Source: Rhodothermia bacterium (GTDB lineage Bacteria > Bacteroidota > Rhodothermia > Rhodothermales > JAAAOL01). From it: 49,604 nt of DNA. The position numbers and the translations under genes were made by a program. The stretch lies in contig JAUIDY010000033.1 in NCBI GenBank assembly GCA_030428385.1, positions 1-49,604 on the forward strand. The letters run 5' to 3'. Position 1 is the stretch's first letter; each line of letters opens with the position of its first letter. The notes under the pieces were generated by a model. It ran no database searches and was not told the origin of the DNA. It saw only the letters and a list, made by a program, of their open reading frames with translations. Positions 8,484 through 18,073 of the stretch are shown one piece after another.

Positions 8484-10181
8484 ATGACACAATCCAGGCC
8501 TTTCTACATCGGGATGCTGGTAAGCATGCTGCTCCTTGGCGCCTGCACCTCCCCGGAAGCGACGAACCCAGCCAGTAAAAACCCCCGCTTCGACTGGTTT
8601 GAGTATGTGGGCAACGACGCAGTGTATAATCAGCAGGCCCGCACCGACAGCCAATATTACAACCCAATCCTGACGGGCTTTTACCCCGATCCCAGCATTG
8701 CGCGGGCAGGCGACGATTATTACCTCGTTACGTCGTCGTTCTCGTATTTCCCGGGTGTGCCCATCTTTCACAGCAAGGACCTGGTGAACTGGACGCAGAT
8801 CGGGCATGTGCTAGATCGCCCGTCGCAGCTCAACATCGTCGACCAACGCATGTCGCGGGGTGTGTTTGCACCGACCATTCGGTACCACGACGGCACCTTC
8901 TACATGATCAATACACTCGTCGATGCCGGGGGCAACTTTATCGTCACCGCTACCGATCCGGCGGGGCCGTGGTCTGACCCCATTTTGCTCGGCTTTGATG
9001 GCATCGACCCCTCCATGTTTTTCGACGACGACGGCAAGGTATACGTCACCAACAACGGCCCGCCTGACTACGAGCCGCTGTATAACGGGCACCGGGCGAT
9101 CTGGATACAAGAGTTTGACCCCGAGGCGCAGGAGATGGTCGGCCCGCGTACCGTCATTGTAGACGGCGGCGTAGACCTCTCGCAGGAGCCCATTTGGATC
9201 GAAGCCCCCCACATTTTTAAAGTCGATGGCACGTATTATCTGATCTGTGCGGAGGGCGGCACGGGCTACAATCACTCCGAAGTGGTCTTTAAGAGCGACA
9301 ATGCGACGGGACCGTACGTGCCGTACGAAAACAACCCCATCCTCACCCAGCGTCACCTGGATCCCAGCCGCTCCCATCCGATTACGACCACGGGGCATGC
9401 CGATTTTGTGCAGTTGCCCAACGGCGACTGGTGGGCCGTTTTTCTGGGCACGCGCCCGTACGAAGGCGATTTCTATAACACCGGCCGCGAGACGTTTTTG
9501 CTGCCTGTGCGCTGGGAGAATGGCTGGCCCCACATGCTCGAAGGCGAAGCCACCGTGCCCTATGTACTCGACAAGCCCGCGCTGCCACCACAGCCTGCTG
9601 CCTCGATCCCGCACAGCGGCAATTTCACCATCCGCGACGACTTCGACGGCCCGGAGTTGCCCATCTACTGGGACTTCATCCGCACGCCCCGCGAGGTGTG
9701 GTACGACTTCACCACGTCGCCGGGCTCCGTCACGCTTCGTGCGCGGCCTGCAGCCATCGACGGGTTCACCCAGCCGTCGTACATCGGGCGGCGGCAGCAG
9801 CACCTGACGGCCACCGCGTCGACCGCCATGACGTATCGCCCCGAGCAGCCCGGCGACAAGGCTGGCATGGCGGCTTTCCAGAACGATAACTACTTCTACC
9901 TGCTCGCTGTTACGCTGGTGGATGGCAGCCCGGTGGTGCAGCTAGAGAAGAAAGCAGGCGAGGCCCCTGCCGAAGTGATCGCGTCGGCTCCGGTGGACAG
10001 CGATACCGTCTTTCTCAAGATCGACGCCGAGGGCGATACCTATCACTTCTCGTACGGGACAACCCCTGATGACTGGACGCTGCTGCATGGCAACGCCGAT
10101 GGGAAAATCCTTAGCACGCAGACGGCAGGTGGCTTTATCGGGGCGTACTTTGGCCTGTATGCGTACACGCCAGCGCTGTAG
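8484..10181 (+). CDS. GH43 beta-xylosidase/arabinofuranosidase, lipoprotein
   Basis: Hydrolyses xylo-oligosaccharides and/or arabinose side chains. The lipoprotein signal is clear (lipobox LLLGAC; mature Cys near residue 18). The five-bladed propeller carries the three expected acids: base Asp in GFYPDPSIARAGDDYYLVTSSF, pKa-modulating Asp in GFDGIDPSMFFDDDG, and acid Glu in PIWIEAPHIFKVDGTYYLICAEGG. A C-terminal beta-sandwich (from about residue 375, IRDDFDGPELPIYWDFIRTP) is the domain typical of two-domain GH43 xylosidases, in which it helps close the active site. The length of 565 residues fits that architecture. I use the ATG at 8484 since it begins the lipoprotein signal. Specificity between xylosidase and arabinofuranosidase cannot be fixed by eye. 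Its neighbours point to glucuronoarabinoxylan. Confidence 0.92.
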   Translation: MTQSRPFYIGMLVSMLLLGACTSPEATNPASKNPRFDWFEYVGNDAVYNQQARTDSQYYNPILTGFYPDPSIARAGDDYYLVTSSFSYFPGVPIFHSKDLVNWTQIGHVLDRPSQLNIVDQRMSRGVFAPTIRYHDGTFYMINTLVDAGGNFIVTATDPAGPWSDPILLGFDGIDPSMFFDDDGKVYVTNNGPPDYEPLYNGHRAIWIQEFDPEAQEMVGPRTVIVDGGVDLSQEPIWIEAPHIFKVDGTYYLICAEGGTGYNHSEVVFKSDNATGPYVPYENNPILTQRHLDPSRSHPITTTGHADFVQLPNGDWWAVFLGTRPYEGDFYNTGRETFLLPVRWENGWPHMLEGEATVPYVLDKPALPPQPAASIPHSGNFTIRDDFDGPELPIYWDFIRTPREVWYDFTTSPGSVTLRARPAAIDGFTQPSYIGRRQQHLTATASTAMTYRPEQPGDKAGMAAFQNDNYFYLLAVTLVDGSPVVQLEKKAGEAPAEVIASAPVDSDTVFLKIDAEGDTYHFSYGTTPDDWTLLHGNADGKILSTQTAGGFIGAYFGLYAYTPAL

Positions 10182-10345
10182 GATAGCATTCAATCGAGCA
10201 GCGAAGCAAAAATGCGCGCGTCGGAATCCAAGCCTGCCAAGGATCAACGTGCTTGTTTTGTATGTGTATGGGTATCCCTTCCTCAAATGACCCCATAGGG
10301 GGACGAAGGTTAAAGGAATTGTAACCCTTCCTTTCAATACCTCGC

Positions 10346-10375
10346 TTGACAAGCTCAAGCTTCATGTTCTATACT
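10346..10375 (+). promoter_or_regulatory. Sigma70-like promoter before the GH95 gene
   Basis: TTGACA at 10346-10351 and TATACT at 10370-10375, with an 18-base spacer, are near-consensus -35 and -10 boxes. The AAAGT...ACTTT inverted repeat just downstream (about 10383-10401) could be an operator over the start site. Many Bacteroidota use a different -33/-7 consensus, so activity in this host is an inference. Confidence 0.45.
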
Positions 10376-10418
10376 CCACATAAAGTCATCATATCACTTT
10401 GTAGATGAATGATGTAGC

Positions 10419-12881
10419 TTGGTCGCCCTTTTCCACACATTGCCCCTTCAACGATTAGGTTTGCTCTGCCTTGCCTGTGTGTTTTGCACAGCAGGAGGGA
10501 TGGGTTGTCTTCCACCGACAGTACCCGAAGCAGCACCCTCCTCTGGCTGGACGGAGGCGTATGCGGAGCGGATGAAGCTGTGGTATGCCGAGCCTGCTGA
10601 TCAATGGGAAGAAGCGCTTCCGGTGGGGAATGGACGGATGGGCGCGATGGTGTTTGGGCGTGTCGGCGACGAACGCATCCAACTGAACGAGGAAAGCGTG
10701 TGGGCGGGCCGCCGGATGGATGATAACAACCCGGGTGCGCTTGCACATCTCGAAGAGATCCGGCAGTTGATATTCGACGGGAAAAACACCGAAGCCTTTG
10801 CGCTTGCCACAGAACACCTGCTCGCGACGCCGCAGAGTGTGCGCTCCTACCAAACGTTGATGGACGTGCATGTGCAATCCCCGTTGGGAGAACCTTCTCA
10901 CTATGAGCGGGGACTGGATCTGGGTCAGGGCATTGCCTATGTCCAGTATCAAATCGGGGAGGTGACCTACAGCCGGGAGGTGTTTGCCTCAGCCGTGGAT
11001 GATGCTATTGTGGTGCGGCTGGAAGCCAGCACGCCCGGCATGCTTTCCACGGCCATTGCGCTTCGTCGTGAGAAGGATAGCACCGTAGAGATGGTGGGGA
11101 CCAATACCTTACTGCTCACCGGACAGATTCATTATCCTGAGCAGCAAGGGCGCGGTCCTGGCGGGATAGGTATGCGCTTCGCCGGGCGCCTGCAAGCGGT
11201 TGCTGAAGGAGGGACTATTGCTGCACACGGCGACACCCTGCACGTGGAGGCTGCCGACGCCGTTACACTCCTGATAACGGGAGCGACCGACTATAACCGC
11301 GCCCTTCTCGATCTGGACCCGTCGCAGGACCCCGAGGCCGAAACTCAGGTGCTGCTTCATGAGGTTGCTACCACCGATTATGCGACCCTGCGGGCACGCC
11401 ATATTGCTGACCATGCTTCTCGCATGGAACGGGTAACGCTGGATCTAGGGGCAACGAACGATACACTGGCAACAGATGCCCGCCTCGAACAGGTACAGAC
11501 CGGTAGCGTGGATGCGCAACTGACAGAATTGTATTTCCAATATGGTCGGTATTTGTTGCTGGGCAGCTCGCGGGCACCGGGGGTGCTGCCGGCCAACCTG
11601 CAGGGCATCTGGAACGAACATCTCGCTGCGCCCTGGGAAAGTGACTACCACGTAAACATTAACCTCCAGATGAACTACTGGCCTGCGGAGGTTACCAATC
11701 TTGCTGAAACCGCCGAGCCGCTCATCGGGCTCGTGGATGCGTGGCGTGACCCCGGACAGGCTACGGCGAACGCGATGTATGGTGCAGGAGGCTGGGCAAT
11801 GCACCATAACACCGACATCTTTGGGCGCACGGGCCTTCATGATGGGATTAACTGGGGCACGTTTCCGCTAGGTGGTGCATGGATGACGTTTCCTGTGTGG
11901 CGGCATTATGCGTATTCCCGCGATGCCGACTACCTGCGCGATACGGCCTATCCGATCCTGAAGGGCGCAGCGCAATTTATCATCGATTTTCTGGTTGAAA
12001 GCCCTGAGGGATACCTTGTCACAACGCCCTCCTACTCGCCCGAGAATGCTTTTTTGCTGCCTGATGGCTCCGCGATGCAGCTTACCTATGCGCCGACGAT
12101 GGATGTGCAGATTATCCTGGAGTTGTTCCAGAACACCATCCATGCGGCGGAGGTATTGGGCGTCGATGCCGCCTTCCGCGACTCGCTGGCGATGACGCTC
12201 ACACGGCTTCCGCCCGTGCGGGTCGGTGCAAATGCAACGATCATGGAATGGATTCAGGATTTCGAAGAAGCCGAGCCTGGGCATCGCCATATTTCGCACC
12301 TGCTGGGCTTACACCCCGGCACCACGATAACGCCTGAGACGCCTGATCTTTACGCAGCCGCCCGTACCACCATCGACCGGCGGCTCGCGCATGGCGGTGG
12401 GCATACGGGCTGGAGCCGGGCCTGGATTATTAACTTCTTTGCCCGACTACATGATGGCGAACAGGCACACGCAAATTTGCAAGCGCTTTACCAGCATTCC
12501 ACCCATCCTAACCTGTTCGACGACCACCCGCCGTTTCAGATCGACGGCAATTTTGGTGCCACGGCAGGGGTAGCCGAGATGCTTTTACAAAGCCATGCTG
12601 GGTACCTTGATCTGTTGCCCGCGCTTCCCGTCGCGTGGCCCAAGGGGAAGGTGCAGGGTTTGCGGGCCGAAGGGGGATTTGAAGTAGACATAATGTGGGA
12701 AGACCAGGCGCTCTCGGAGGCCTGGTTAACATCCACCATCGGCGGTCCGGTGCAGGTGCAGAGTGCCGAACCGCTGGTTGTGTATGCAGGAAACGATGTC
12801 GTTGCGGTGGAAGATGCTGCAGGGCGGATTTCTTGGGAAACCCAACCTGGTAGCACCTATCACCTGCGGAGGGCAAATTGA
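10419..12881 (+). CDS. GH95 alpha-L-fucosidase (or alpha-L-galactosidase), lipoprotein
   Basis: GH95 inverting enzymes release terminal alpha-1,2-linked fucose, or L-galactose, from plant xyloglucan and similar glycans. The family is clear from [28 protein letters not shown] and [10 protein letters not shown]. It also has [30 protein letters not shown], which holds the paired catalytic Asn residues, [25 protein letters not shown], and [21 protein letters not shown], which holds the conserved Asp. A lipoprotein-like signal ends at GGMGC (Cys near residue 30). No ATG is available: the frame is closed by a TGA just upstream at 10410. Translation must therefore begin at TTG 10419 or another non-ATG codon. 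Total length of 820 is normal. A good promoter lies 45-75 bases upstream, so this gene may have its own transcription start inside the island. Confidence 0.9.
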   Translation: MVALFHTLPLQRLGLLCLACVFCTAGGMGCLPPTVPEAAPSSGWTEAYAERMKLWYAEPADQWEEALPVGNGRMGAMVFGRVGDERIQLNEESVWAGRRMDDNNPGALAHLEEIRQLIFDGKNTEAFALATEHLLATPQSVRSYQTLMDVHVQSPLGEPSHYERGLDLGQGIAYVQYQIGEVTYSREVFASAVDDAIVVRLEASTPGMLSTAIALRREKDSTVEMVGTNTLLLTGQIHYPEQQGRGPGGIGMRFAGRLQAVAEGGTIAAHGDTLHVEAADAVTLLITGATDYNRALLDLDPSQDPEAETQVLLHEVATTDYATLRARHIADHASRMERVTLDLGATNDTLATDARLEQVQTGSVDAQLTELYFQYGRYLLLGSSRAPGVLPANLQGIWNEHLAAPWESDYHVNINLQMNYWPAEVTNLAETAEPLIGLVDAWRDPGQATANAMYGAGGWAMHHNTDIFGRTGLHDGINWGTFPLGGAWMTFPVWRHYAYSRDADYLRDTAYPILKGAAQFIIDFLVESPEGYLVTTPSYSPENAFLLPDGSAMQLTYAPTMDVQIILELFQNTIHAAEVLGVDAAFRDSLAMTLTRLPPVRVGANATIMEWIQDFEEAEPGHRHISHLLGLHPGTTITPETPDLYAAARTTIDRRLAHGGGHTGWSRAWIINFFARLHDGEQAHANLQALYQHSTHPNLFDDHPPFQIDGNFGATAGVAEMLLQSHAGYLDLLPALPVAWPKGKVQGLRAEGGFEVDIMWEDQALSEAWLTSTIGGPVQVQSAEPLVVYAGNDVVAVEDAAGRISWETQPGSTYHLRRAN

Positions 12882-13289
12882 TGCATTTTGTGACATCGAA
12901 AGCCCATGTGTGCCACGATAGCACCCCAAAAAACACCGCAAAGGCCCGCGTTATGCAAAAGAATACGACACCGGTTTGCGCTGTAAATGGGAGGACATCG
13001 CCCGGCATGCAACTTCTTGGTATCTATGACGGTCTTATAGTCACCTTGTCATCTGATGAATTCCTTGCCGATGATCTATGCCGCTCGTTTGTTGGACGGA
13101 TGTCCTACACGACATGGTGGAGTCGGCATTCGTTATTAAGCGCCCGTGGGCAGGCATGACATGATGACGAGGGACCACCTATTTCATCTGAATTCTTTGA
13201 ACGCCAACCTTTATATAAACGGTTTTATCAATACCATTCACTGCCTGCAATCAGGGACCGCTTGCAGGGTTGAGGGGATCATTTAATCT
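12882..13289. other. 408-base intergenic gap between GH95 and the enolase gene
   Basis: No convincing gene. A 93-codon open frame (12878-13159, +) has no family resemblance and overlaps the GH95 stop, so I treat it as chance. The downstream half is more AT-rich (TTTATATAAAC near 13211-13221) and probably holds the promoter for the dehydratase-GH67 pair. An inverted repeat close to the next start is listed separately. Confidence 0.5.
13244..13268. promoter_or_regulatory. Inverted repeat before the enolase gene, candidate operator
   Basis: CCTGCAA (13244-13250) and TTGCAGG (13262-13268) form perfect 7-base arms around an 11-base spacer, about one and a half helical turns centre to centre. The site lies 21 bases before the dehydratase ATG, a typical place for a repressor site or a 5'-UTR hairpin. 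There is no T-run, so it is not a terminator. Confidence 0.35.
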
Positions 13290-14534
13290 ATGCGCATTAC
13301 AGACATTCGTGCCACGCCTGTTTCGGTGCCGTTGGAAGCTCCCCTGCGGCATGCCAATGGCTGTCACTGGGGACGGTTTGTCCGCACTATTGTGGAGGTT
13401 GAAACCGACGAAGGCCTCGTCGGACTCGGTGAAATGGGCGGCGGCGGCGAGATTGCCACGGCGGCGTTCGAGGCCATGAAACCCTATCTCCTTGGGCACG
13501 ATCCGGCTCGGATCGAGGAGATGCGTTTTCTTGTTGCCAATCCCACCGCGTCGCTGTACAACAACCGCACCCAGATTGTGGCGGCGCTGGAGTTCGCCTG
13601 CCTCGACCTGTTGGGACAAAAGTGGGGCGTCCCCGTGTCGGAGATTCTGGGCGGACGACTGCGTGACCAAGTGCCGTTTGCCTCCTACCTGTTCTATCGG
13701 TATCCCTTCCCCAATGATGGGGCGTTTGAGGTGCGGACGATTGATCAGTTGGTGGCCGAGGCGCACCGTCTGAAAAAACAACACGGCTTCACCTCGCACA
13801 AGCTCAAGGGGGGCGTGTTTCCTCAGAAATACGAACTGGAGTGTTACCGCGCCTTGGCCGATGCGCTGCCCGATGACACCCTGCGTTTTGATCCCAATGG
13901 GGTCTGGTCGGTGGAGCAGGCCATTTGGTTCGGACAGCAGATCGCCGACCTGCCCAATGACTACCTCGAAGACCCGACGTTTGGGTTGCATGGCATGCGG
14001 CGCGTGCGCGAGAAAGTGCAGATGCCCCTCGCTACCAACACCGTCGTGGTTAACTTCGAACAGCTTTCGGCAAACATATTAAATACCGCCGCCGATGTGG
14101 TGTTGCTCGATACGACGTTTTGGGGAGGCATCCGACCCTGTGTGAAGGCCGCTGGTGTTTGTGAGACGTTCCAGTTGGGCGTGGCCGTACATTCCTCCGG
14201 AGAACTCGGCATTCAACTTGCCACCATGTTGCACCTGGGTGCGGTCTTGCCCAACCTGAGCTTCGCCGCCGATGCCCATTACCATCATCTGGTTGACGAT
14301 GTGATTCAGGGCGGTAAGTTTACCTACAAGGACGGAGCCATTGCGGTGCCAACCGGACCAGGGCTGGGCGTGACCCTCAACCAAGACAAGCTTTGTGAGT
14401 ACCACGAACTCTACAAGCGTCTCGGCTCGTATCCCTATGACCAAGACCCGCTGCGTCCCGGCTGGACGCCGCTGATCCCGAACGATCGCTGGGCCGACCC
14501 CGCTGATGAACGTGTTCCCAACGTCCCGATTTAG
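13290..14534 (+). CDS. Enolase-superfamily sugar-acid dehydratase, glucarate-dehydratase-like
   Basis: A mandelate-racemase/enolase superfamily member that should dehydrate an aldaric or aldonic acid in the cytoplasm. The N-terminal capping domain covers about residues 1-125. The barrel carries the K-x-K base motif (HKLKGG, Lys171/Lys173) and metal-ligand regions RFDPNGVW (Asp201, Asn203) and YLEDP (Glu227). It also has PLATN near 250, Asp274 and His301 (AVHSSGELG), which match the Asp-His dyad. The C-terminal [22 protein letters not shown] closely follows the E. coli GudD tail. Length 414 is slightly under GudD (about 446). The [11 protein letters not shown] segment differs from GudD's HSNNHFDISLA, so the true substrate may not be glucarate. 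It ends three bases before the GH67 start, so the two are surely co-transcribed. Confidence 0.85.
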   Translation: MRITDIRATPVSVPLEAPLRHANGCHWGRFVRTIVEVETDEGLVGLGEMGGGGEIATAAFEAMKPYLLGHDPARIEEMRFLVANPTASLYNNRTQIVAALEFACLDLLGQKWGVPVSEILGGRLRDQVPFASYLFYRYPFPNDGAFEVRTIDQLVAEAHRLKKQHGFTSHKLKGGVFPQKYELECYRALADALPDDTLRFDPNGVWSVEQAIWFGQQIADLPNDYLEDPTFGLHGMRRVREKVQMPLATNTVVVNFEQLSANILNTAADVVLLDTTFWGGIRPCVKAAGVCETFQLGVAVHSSGELGIQLATMLHLGAVLPNLSFAADAHYHHLVDDVIQGGKFTYKDGAIAVPTGPGLGVTLNQDKLCEYHELYKRLGSYPYDQDPLRPGWTPLIPNDRWADPADERVPNVPI

Positions 14535-14537
14535 AGT

Positions 14538-16703
14538 ATGACAACATCCATGATGCGCCGTTGCCTGCTGCTGGTTGCTTTTCTGTTCGTTCCTTTGGCA
14601 TCGCAGGCCGACGACGGGTATGACCTGTGGTTACGCTACGACCCCATCACCAACGAAGCACTGCTTGAGCAATATCGCAGCGTGATCACGGAAGTGTGTG
14701 TGACGGGCGACTCGCCTACCTTTGCCATCGCCGGGGAAGAACTCCTGCGTGGCTTGCAAGGGCTGCTTGCCACCGACGTGCCCCTATGTGGTGCGGAAAT
14801 CCAGGATGGCGTGGTGCTTATTGGAACGCCTGAAAGCTCGCAGGCCTTGGCGGCGTTGGAGTTGAACAACAACCTGCGGCATGTGGGCGACCAGGGCTAC
14901 ATCGTGTGGACGCTCACCGTGGATGGAAAGCGCGCCACCGTCATTGCAGCCAACACCGACATCGGGGTGCTGTATGGGGTGTTTCACTACCTGCGGATCT
15001 TGCAGATGGGGCAGCCCATCGACCGCCTCTCGGTCATCGACGCACCCGGCATCGACCGTCGCATCCTGAACCACTGGGACAACCTGGACCGCACCGTGGA
15101 GCGCGGCTATGCCGGCTTCTCGCTGTGGGACTGGCACCGCCTGCCCGACTACCTCGATCCGCGTTACACCGACTATGCAAGGGCGAATGCGTCTATCGGC
15201 ATCAACGGCACGGTGCTGACCAACGTGAATGCCAACGCCACGGCGCTGACGCCGCTGTACCTCGAAAAGGTGGCCGCCCTGGCCGATGTCTTTCGCCCGT
15301 ACGGCATTCAGGTCTACCTCACCGCGCGTTTTAGCGCCCCCATCGAAATTGGCGGCCTCGGCACTGCCGACCCACTTGATCCCGCCGTGGCAGAATGGTG
15401 GAAGGCCAAGACCGACGAAATCTACAGCTACGTGCCCGACTTTGGCGGTTTCCTGGTTAAGGCCAATTCCGAAGGCCAGCCCGGGCCGCAAGACTACGAC
15501 CGCTCGCACGCCGACGGGGCCAACATGCTGGCCGATGCGGTGGGGCCACACGGTGGCATTGTGATGTGGCGGGCGTTTGTGTACTCCAATGAGGAGCCCG
15601 AAGACCGCGCCAAGCAGGCATACAATGAGTTCGTTCCGCTCGATGGCACCTTCCGCGACAACGTTCTGATTCAGGTAAAAAACGGCGCGATTGACTTCCA
15701 GCCTCGCGAGCCGTTCCATCCGCTCTTTGGAGCCATGACGGAAACGCCGCTGATGATGGAGTTTCAGATTACCAAGGAGTACCTGGGACAAGGTACCCAC
15801 CTCGCGTACCTCGCTCCGATGTACGAAGAGGTGCTGGAGGCCGACACGTATGCACGGGGCGAAGGTTCGCTGGTAGCCGAGGTCATCGATGGTACATTGT
15901 ATCACCACGACCTCACAGCCATCGCCGGGGTGTCTAACATCGGTACGGACCGCAACTGGTCGGGCTCCATCTTCGATCAGGCCAACTGGTATGCCTATGG
16001 ACGCCTTGCCTGGAGTCCTCGGCTTGGATCGGAAGTCATCGCCGACGAATGGATCCGCATGACGCTAAGTCGCGACCCGGCGTTTAGGGGTCCCGTGAAA
16101 GAGATGATGATGACGTCTCGTGAGGCCGTTGTCGATTATATGACGCCGCTGGGCTTACACCATCTGATGGCGCGTGGGCACCACTACGGCCCGGGTCCGT
16201 GGGTAGAAGGAGGGCCCCGTGCGGATTGGACCTCGGTATACTACCACCGCGCGGACTCTATCGGCGTGGGCTTCGACCGCACGTCATCCGGCAGCGACGC
16301 CGTGGGTCAGTATTTTTCGCCCGTACGAGAGCAGTTCGACAACATCAACACCGTGCCGGAAGAATTTCTGCTGTGGTTCCACCATGTGCCCTGGGACTAC
16401 GAGATGCCTTCCGGGCGTATCCTGTGGGACGAACTGGCCTACCGCTACGACCGGGGCGTGCAGGCCGCACGCGCCATGCAGGAGACCTGGAACGGCCTTG
16501 AAGGCTACATCGACGACGGGCGGTATGAGCAAATCAAAGCCTTTCTCGCGATTCAGGCCAACGAAGCTGTGTGGTGGCGCGACTCCAGCCTGCTCTATTT
16601 CCAGACGTTCTCTGGGCGTCCTATTCCCGAAGATATCGAACAGCCCGCGCACACGCTGCAATATTACATGAGCCTCCGCTTCCCCTACGCGCCCGGCAAC
16701 TGA
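14538..16703 (+). CDS. GH67 alpha-glucuronidase, exported
   Basis: GH67 enzymes release (4-O-methyl)glucuronic acid from the non-reducing end of xylo-oligosaccharides. The signal peptide (residues 1-24, MMRRCLLLVAFLFVPLASQA) implies export, probably to the periplasm, because no lipobox is present. The diagnostic core is RRILNHWDNLDRTVERGYAG (about 174-193). Catalytic residues fall at the spacing of the Cellvibrio enzyme: Glu312 in VKANSEGQPGP, Asp386 in KNGAIDFQPREPFHP, and Glu414 in FQITKEYLGQGTH. The C-terminal helical domain contains HHVPWDYEMPSGRILWDELAYRYDRG, which is also typical. Length 721 is standard. Together with GH115 earlier in the island, both known routes to remove xylan glucuronate are covered: GH115 acts on polymer, GH67 on oligomers. 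Confidence 0.95.
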   Translation: MTTSMMRRCLLLVAFLFVPLASQADDGYDLWLRYDPITNEALLEQYRSVITEVCVTGDSPTFAIAGEELLRGLQGLLATDVPLCGAEIQDGVVLIGTPESSQALAALELNNNLRHVGDQGYIVWTLTVDGKRATVIAANTDIGVLYGVFHYLRILQMGQPIDRLSVIDAPGIDRRILNHWDNLDRTVERGYAGFSLWDWHRLPDYLDPRYTDYARANASIGINGTVLTNVNANATALTPLYLEKVAALADVFRPYGIQVYLTARFSAPIEIGGLGTADPLDPAVAEWWKAKTDEIYSYVPDFGGFLVKANSEGQPGPQDYDRSHADGANMLADAVGPHGGIVMWRAFVYSNEEPEDRAKQAYNEFVPLDGTFRDNVLIQVKNGAIDFQPREPFHPLFGAMTETPLMMEFQITKEYLGQGTHLAYLAPMYEEVLEADTYARGEGSLVAEVIDGTLYHHDLTAIAGVSNIGTDRNWSGSIFDQANWYAYGRLAWSPRLGSEVIADEWIRMTLSRDPAFRGPVKEMMMTSREAVVDYMTPLGLHHLMARGHHYGPGPWVEGGPRADWTSVYYHRADSIGVGFDRTSSGSDAVGQYFSPVREQFDNINTVPEEFLLWFHHVPWDYEMPSGRILWDELAYRYDRGVQAARAMQETWNGLEGYIDDGRYEQIKAFLAIQANEAVWWRDSSLLYFQTFSGRPIPEDIEQPAHTLQYYMSLRFPYAPGN

Positions 16704-16731
16704 CCGTGCCTCTTTTTCGGCGCGTTGTGGG

Positions 16732-16785
16732 TATCATCCTGAGCGAAGGCCCACTCGGGCCGAGGCCGAAGAACCTCCCACGTTG
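16732..16785. repeat. Degenerate intergenic repeat with hairpin (ATCCTGAGCGAAGG type)
   Basis: The stretch ATCCTGAGCGAAGGCC ... GAGGCCGAAGAACCTC resembles a dispersed intergenic repeat known from many bacterial genomes, here degenerate. It contains the hairpin GGCCC-ACTC-GGGCC (16748-16761). It sits in the 177-base gap between GH67 and the SDR gene and may mark an insertion or a transcript end. No second copy was seen in this window. Confidence 0.35.
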
Positions 16786-16880
16786 TTGGTTTGCGAGACT
16801 GCAAAGTGGAAGCGTCTTCGACGCCCTTTGGTGCAGCATGATACCGTACATTGGTTTTTTTCTCATCGTTTCCTTAATCC

Positions 16881-17696
16881 ATGCCCAACAACCCTTTTGA
16901 TCTTTCCGGACGTGTTGCCGTGGTAACCGGTGGTTATGGCGTGCTTGGTGGCAGCATGGCCGACGCCCTTGCTGCCTCTGGCGCTAAAGTCGCCATCCTC
17001 GGTCGCAATGCCGAGGCTGCCGAAGCCAAAGTCCAGGCGCTGCGCGACAATGGCACCGATGCGCTTGCCCTAGTCGCCGACGCACTCGATGAAGCTCAAC
17101 TCAAAAGCGCCCGTCAGAAGCTGCTGGATGCCTGGGGCCACGTCGATATTCTGATCAACGCTGCGGGGGGAAACGTGGCCCGGGCCCGTACCGACCACGC
17201 ACCCATCTTTGTGTTGCCCTTCGATGCGTTTGATGAAGTGGTACGGCTGAACCTGCACGGCACCGTCTATCCCACGCTCGTTTTCGCCGAGGCAATGGCG
17301 GAGCAGGGAAAAGGCAGCGTGGTCAACATCTCTTCGATGGCCGCACTCCAGGCCATCAGTGGGACGATGGGGTATGCCGCTGCCAAAGCTGCCGTGGACA
17401 ACTTCACGAAGTGGATGGCGGTAGATCTGGCGCGGCGCAACGGCGAGGGCCTGCGGGTGAATGCCATCGCGCCGGGTTTCTTCATCGCCAAACAGAATGA
17501 AGCTGTCTTGCTCAACCCGGATGGTTCGTATACCCAGCGCGCCAAAACCATCGTCGACCTGACACCAGCGGGGCGTTTTGGTCGGTCTGAAGAATTACAG
17601 GGGCCGGTGCTGTGGCTATGCAGCGATGCTGCCTCCTTCGTCACCGGGGCGGTGATTCCGGTAGACGGTGGCTTCAGCGCGTTCAGCGGGCTTTAA
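16881..17696 (+). CDS. uxuB: SDR-family D-mannonate oxidoreductase (UxuB-like)
   Basis: A short-chain dehydrogenase likely to interconvert D-fructuronate and D-mannonate with NAD(H), the second step of the glucuronate isomerase pathway. Visible motifs are the cofactor loop TGGYGVLGG (residues 16-24), NAAGG (93-97), and the catalytic Ser151/152, Tyr165 and Lys169 (NISSMAALQAISGTMGYAAAKAA). The later insert FFIAKQNEAVLLNPDGSYTQRAKTI, with TPAGRFG, is characteristic of the SDR-type mannonate oxidoreductase (Bacillus YjmF/UxuB). UxaC and UxuA are not in the window. It is 271 residues long. It converges on the VOC gene, and the two share the palindromic TTAA at their stops (four bases overlap), leaving no room for a terminator between them. 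Confidence 0.82.
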   Translation: MPNNPFDLSGRVAVVTGGYGVLGGSMADALAASGAKVAILGRNAEAAEAKVQALRDNGTDALALVADALDEAQLKSARQKLLDAWGHVDILINAAGGNVARARTDHAPIFVLPFDAFDEVVRLNLHGTVYPTLVFAEAMAEQGKGSVVNISSMAALQAISGTMGYAAAKAAVDNFTKWMAVDLARRNGEGLRVNAIAPGFFIAKQNEAVLLNPDGSYTQRAKTIVDLTPAGRFGRSEELQGPVLWLCSDAASFVTGAVIPVDGGFSAFSGL

Positions 17697-18064
17697 GCGG
17701 CTGATTCGTCGTCTAATCCCTGATCAGACCAGACGGCCAGTTCATTGCCGCTCGGTTCGGTGAAGTGAAAGCGCCGCCCGCCGGGAAAAGAGAAGATTTC
17801 CTGCACGATGGTGCCGCCTGCTGCGATGATTTTTGCCTGGGTTGCTTCGAGGGTGCGGCTGTACAGCACAATCAGCACGCTTCCGCTTTGGGGACGTGCC
17901 GCCAACTCGGAGGTGAAGAAGCCCCCTTCCAGCCCGGCGTTGGAGAAAGCAGTGTAGTCGGGGCCGTAATCCTGAAACGTCCAGCCGAATGCCTCCGCGA
18001 AAAACGTTTTGGTTGCTGCGAGATCGCGGGCAGGAAACTCGACGTAGTTTATTTTTTCGTGCAT
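17693..18064 (-). CDS. VOC (glyoxalase/bleomycin resistance) superfamily protein
   Basis: A small 123-residue protein of the vicinal-oxygen-chelate fold. It shows the paired beta-alpha-beta-beta-beta pattern: INYVEFPARDLAATKTFFAEAFGWTFQDYGPDYTAF in the first half, and GSVLIVLYSRTLEATQAKIIAAGGTIVQEIFSFPGGRRFHFTEPSGNELAVWSD in the second. The FTEPSGNELAVW tail with its Glu is a standard metal-ligand strand. The N-terminal ligand position (VEF) has Glu rather than His. The substrate cannot be assigned. It lies nine bases downstream of lexA on the same strand and is probably co-transcribed with it, which hints at SOS-linked expression. That is an inference from spacing only. Confidence 0.85.
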   Translation of the reverse strand: MHEKINYVEFPARDLAATKTFFAEAFGWTFQDYGPDYTAFSNAGLEGGFFTSELAARPQSGSVLIVLYSRTLEATQAKIIAAGGTIVQEIFSFPGGRRFHFTEPSGNELAVWSDQGLDDESAA

Positions 18065-18073
18065 AGGACGTTG

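Noticed and set aside
12878-13159. 93-codon plus-strand frame after the GH95 gene
   Set aside because: Overlaps the GH95 stop, has no recognisable motif, signal peptide or codon pattern like its neighbours.
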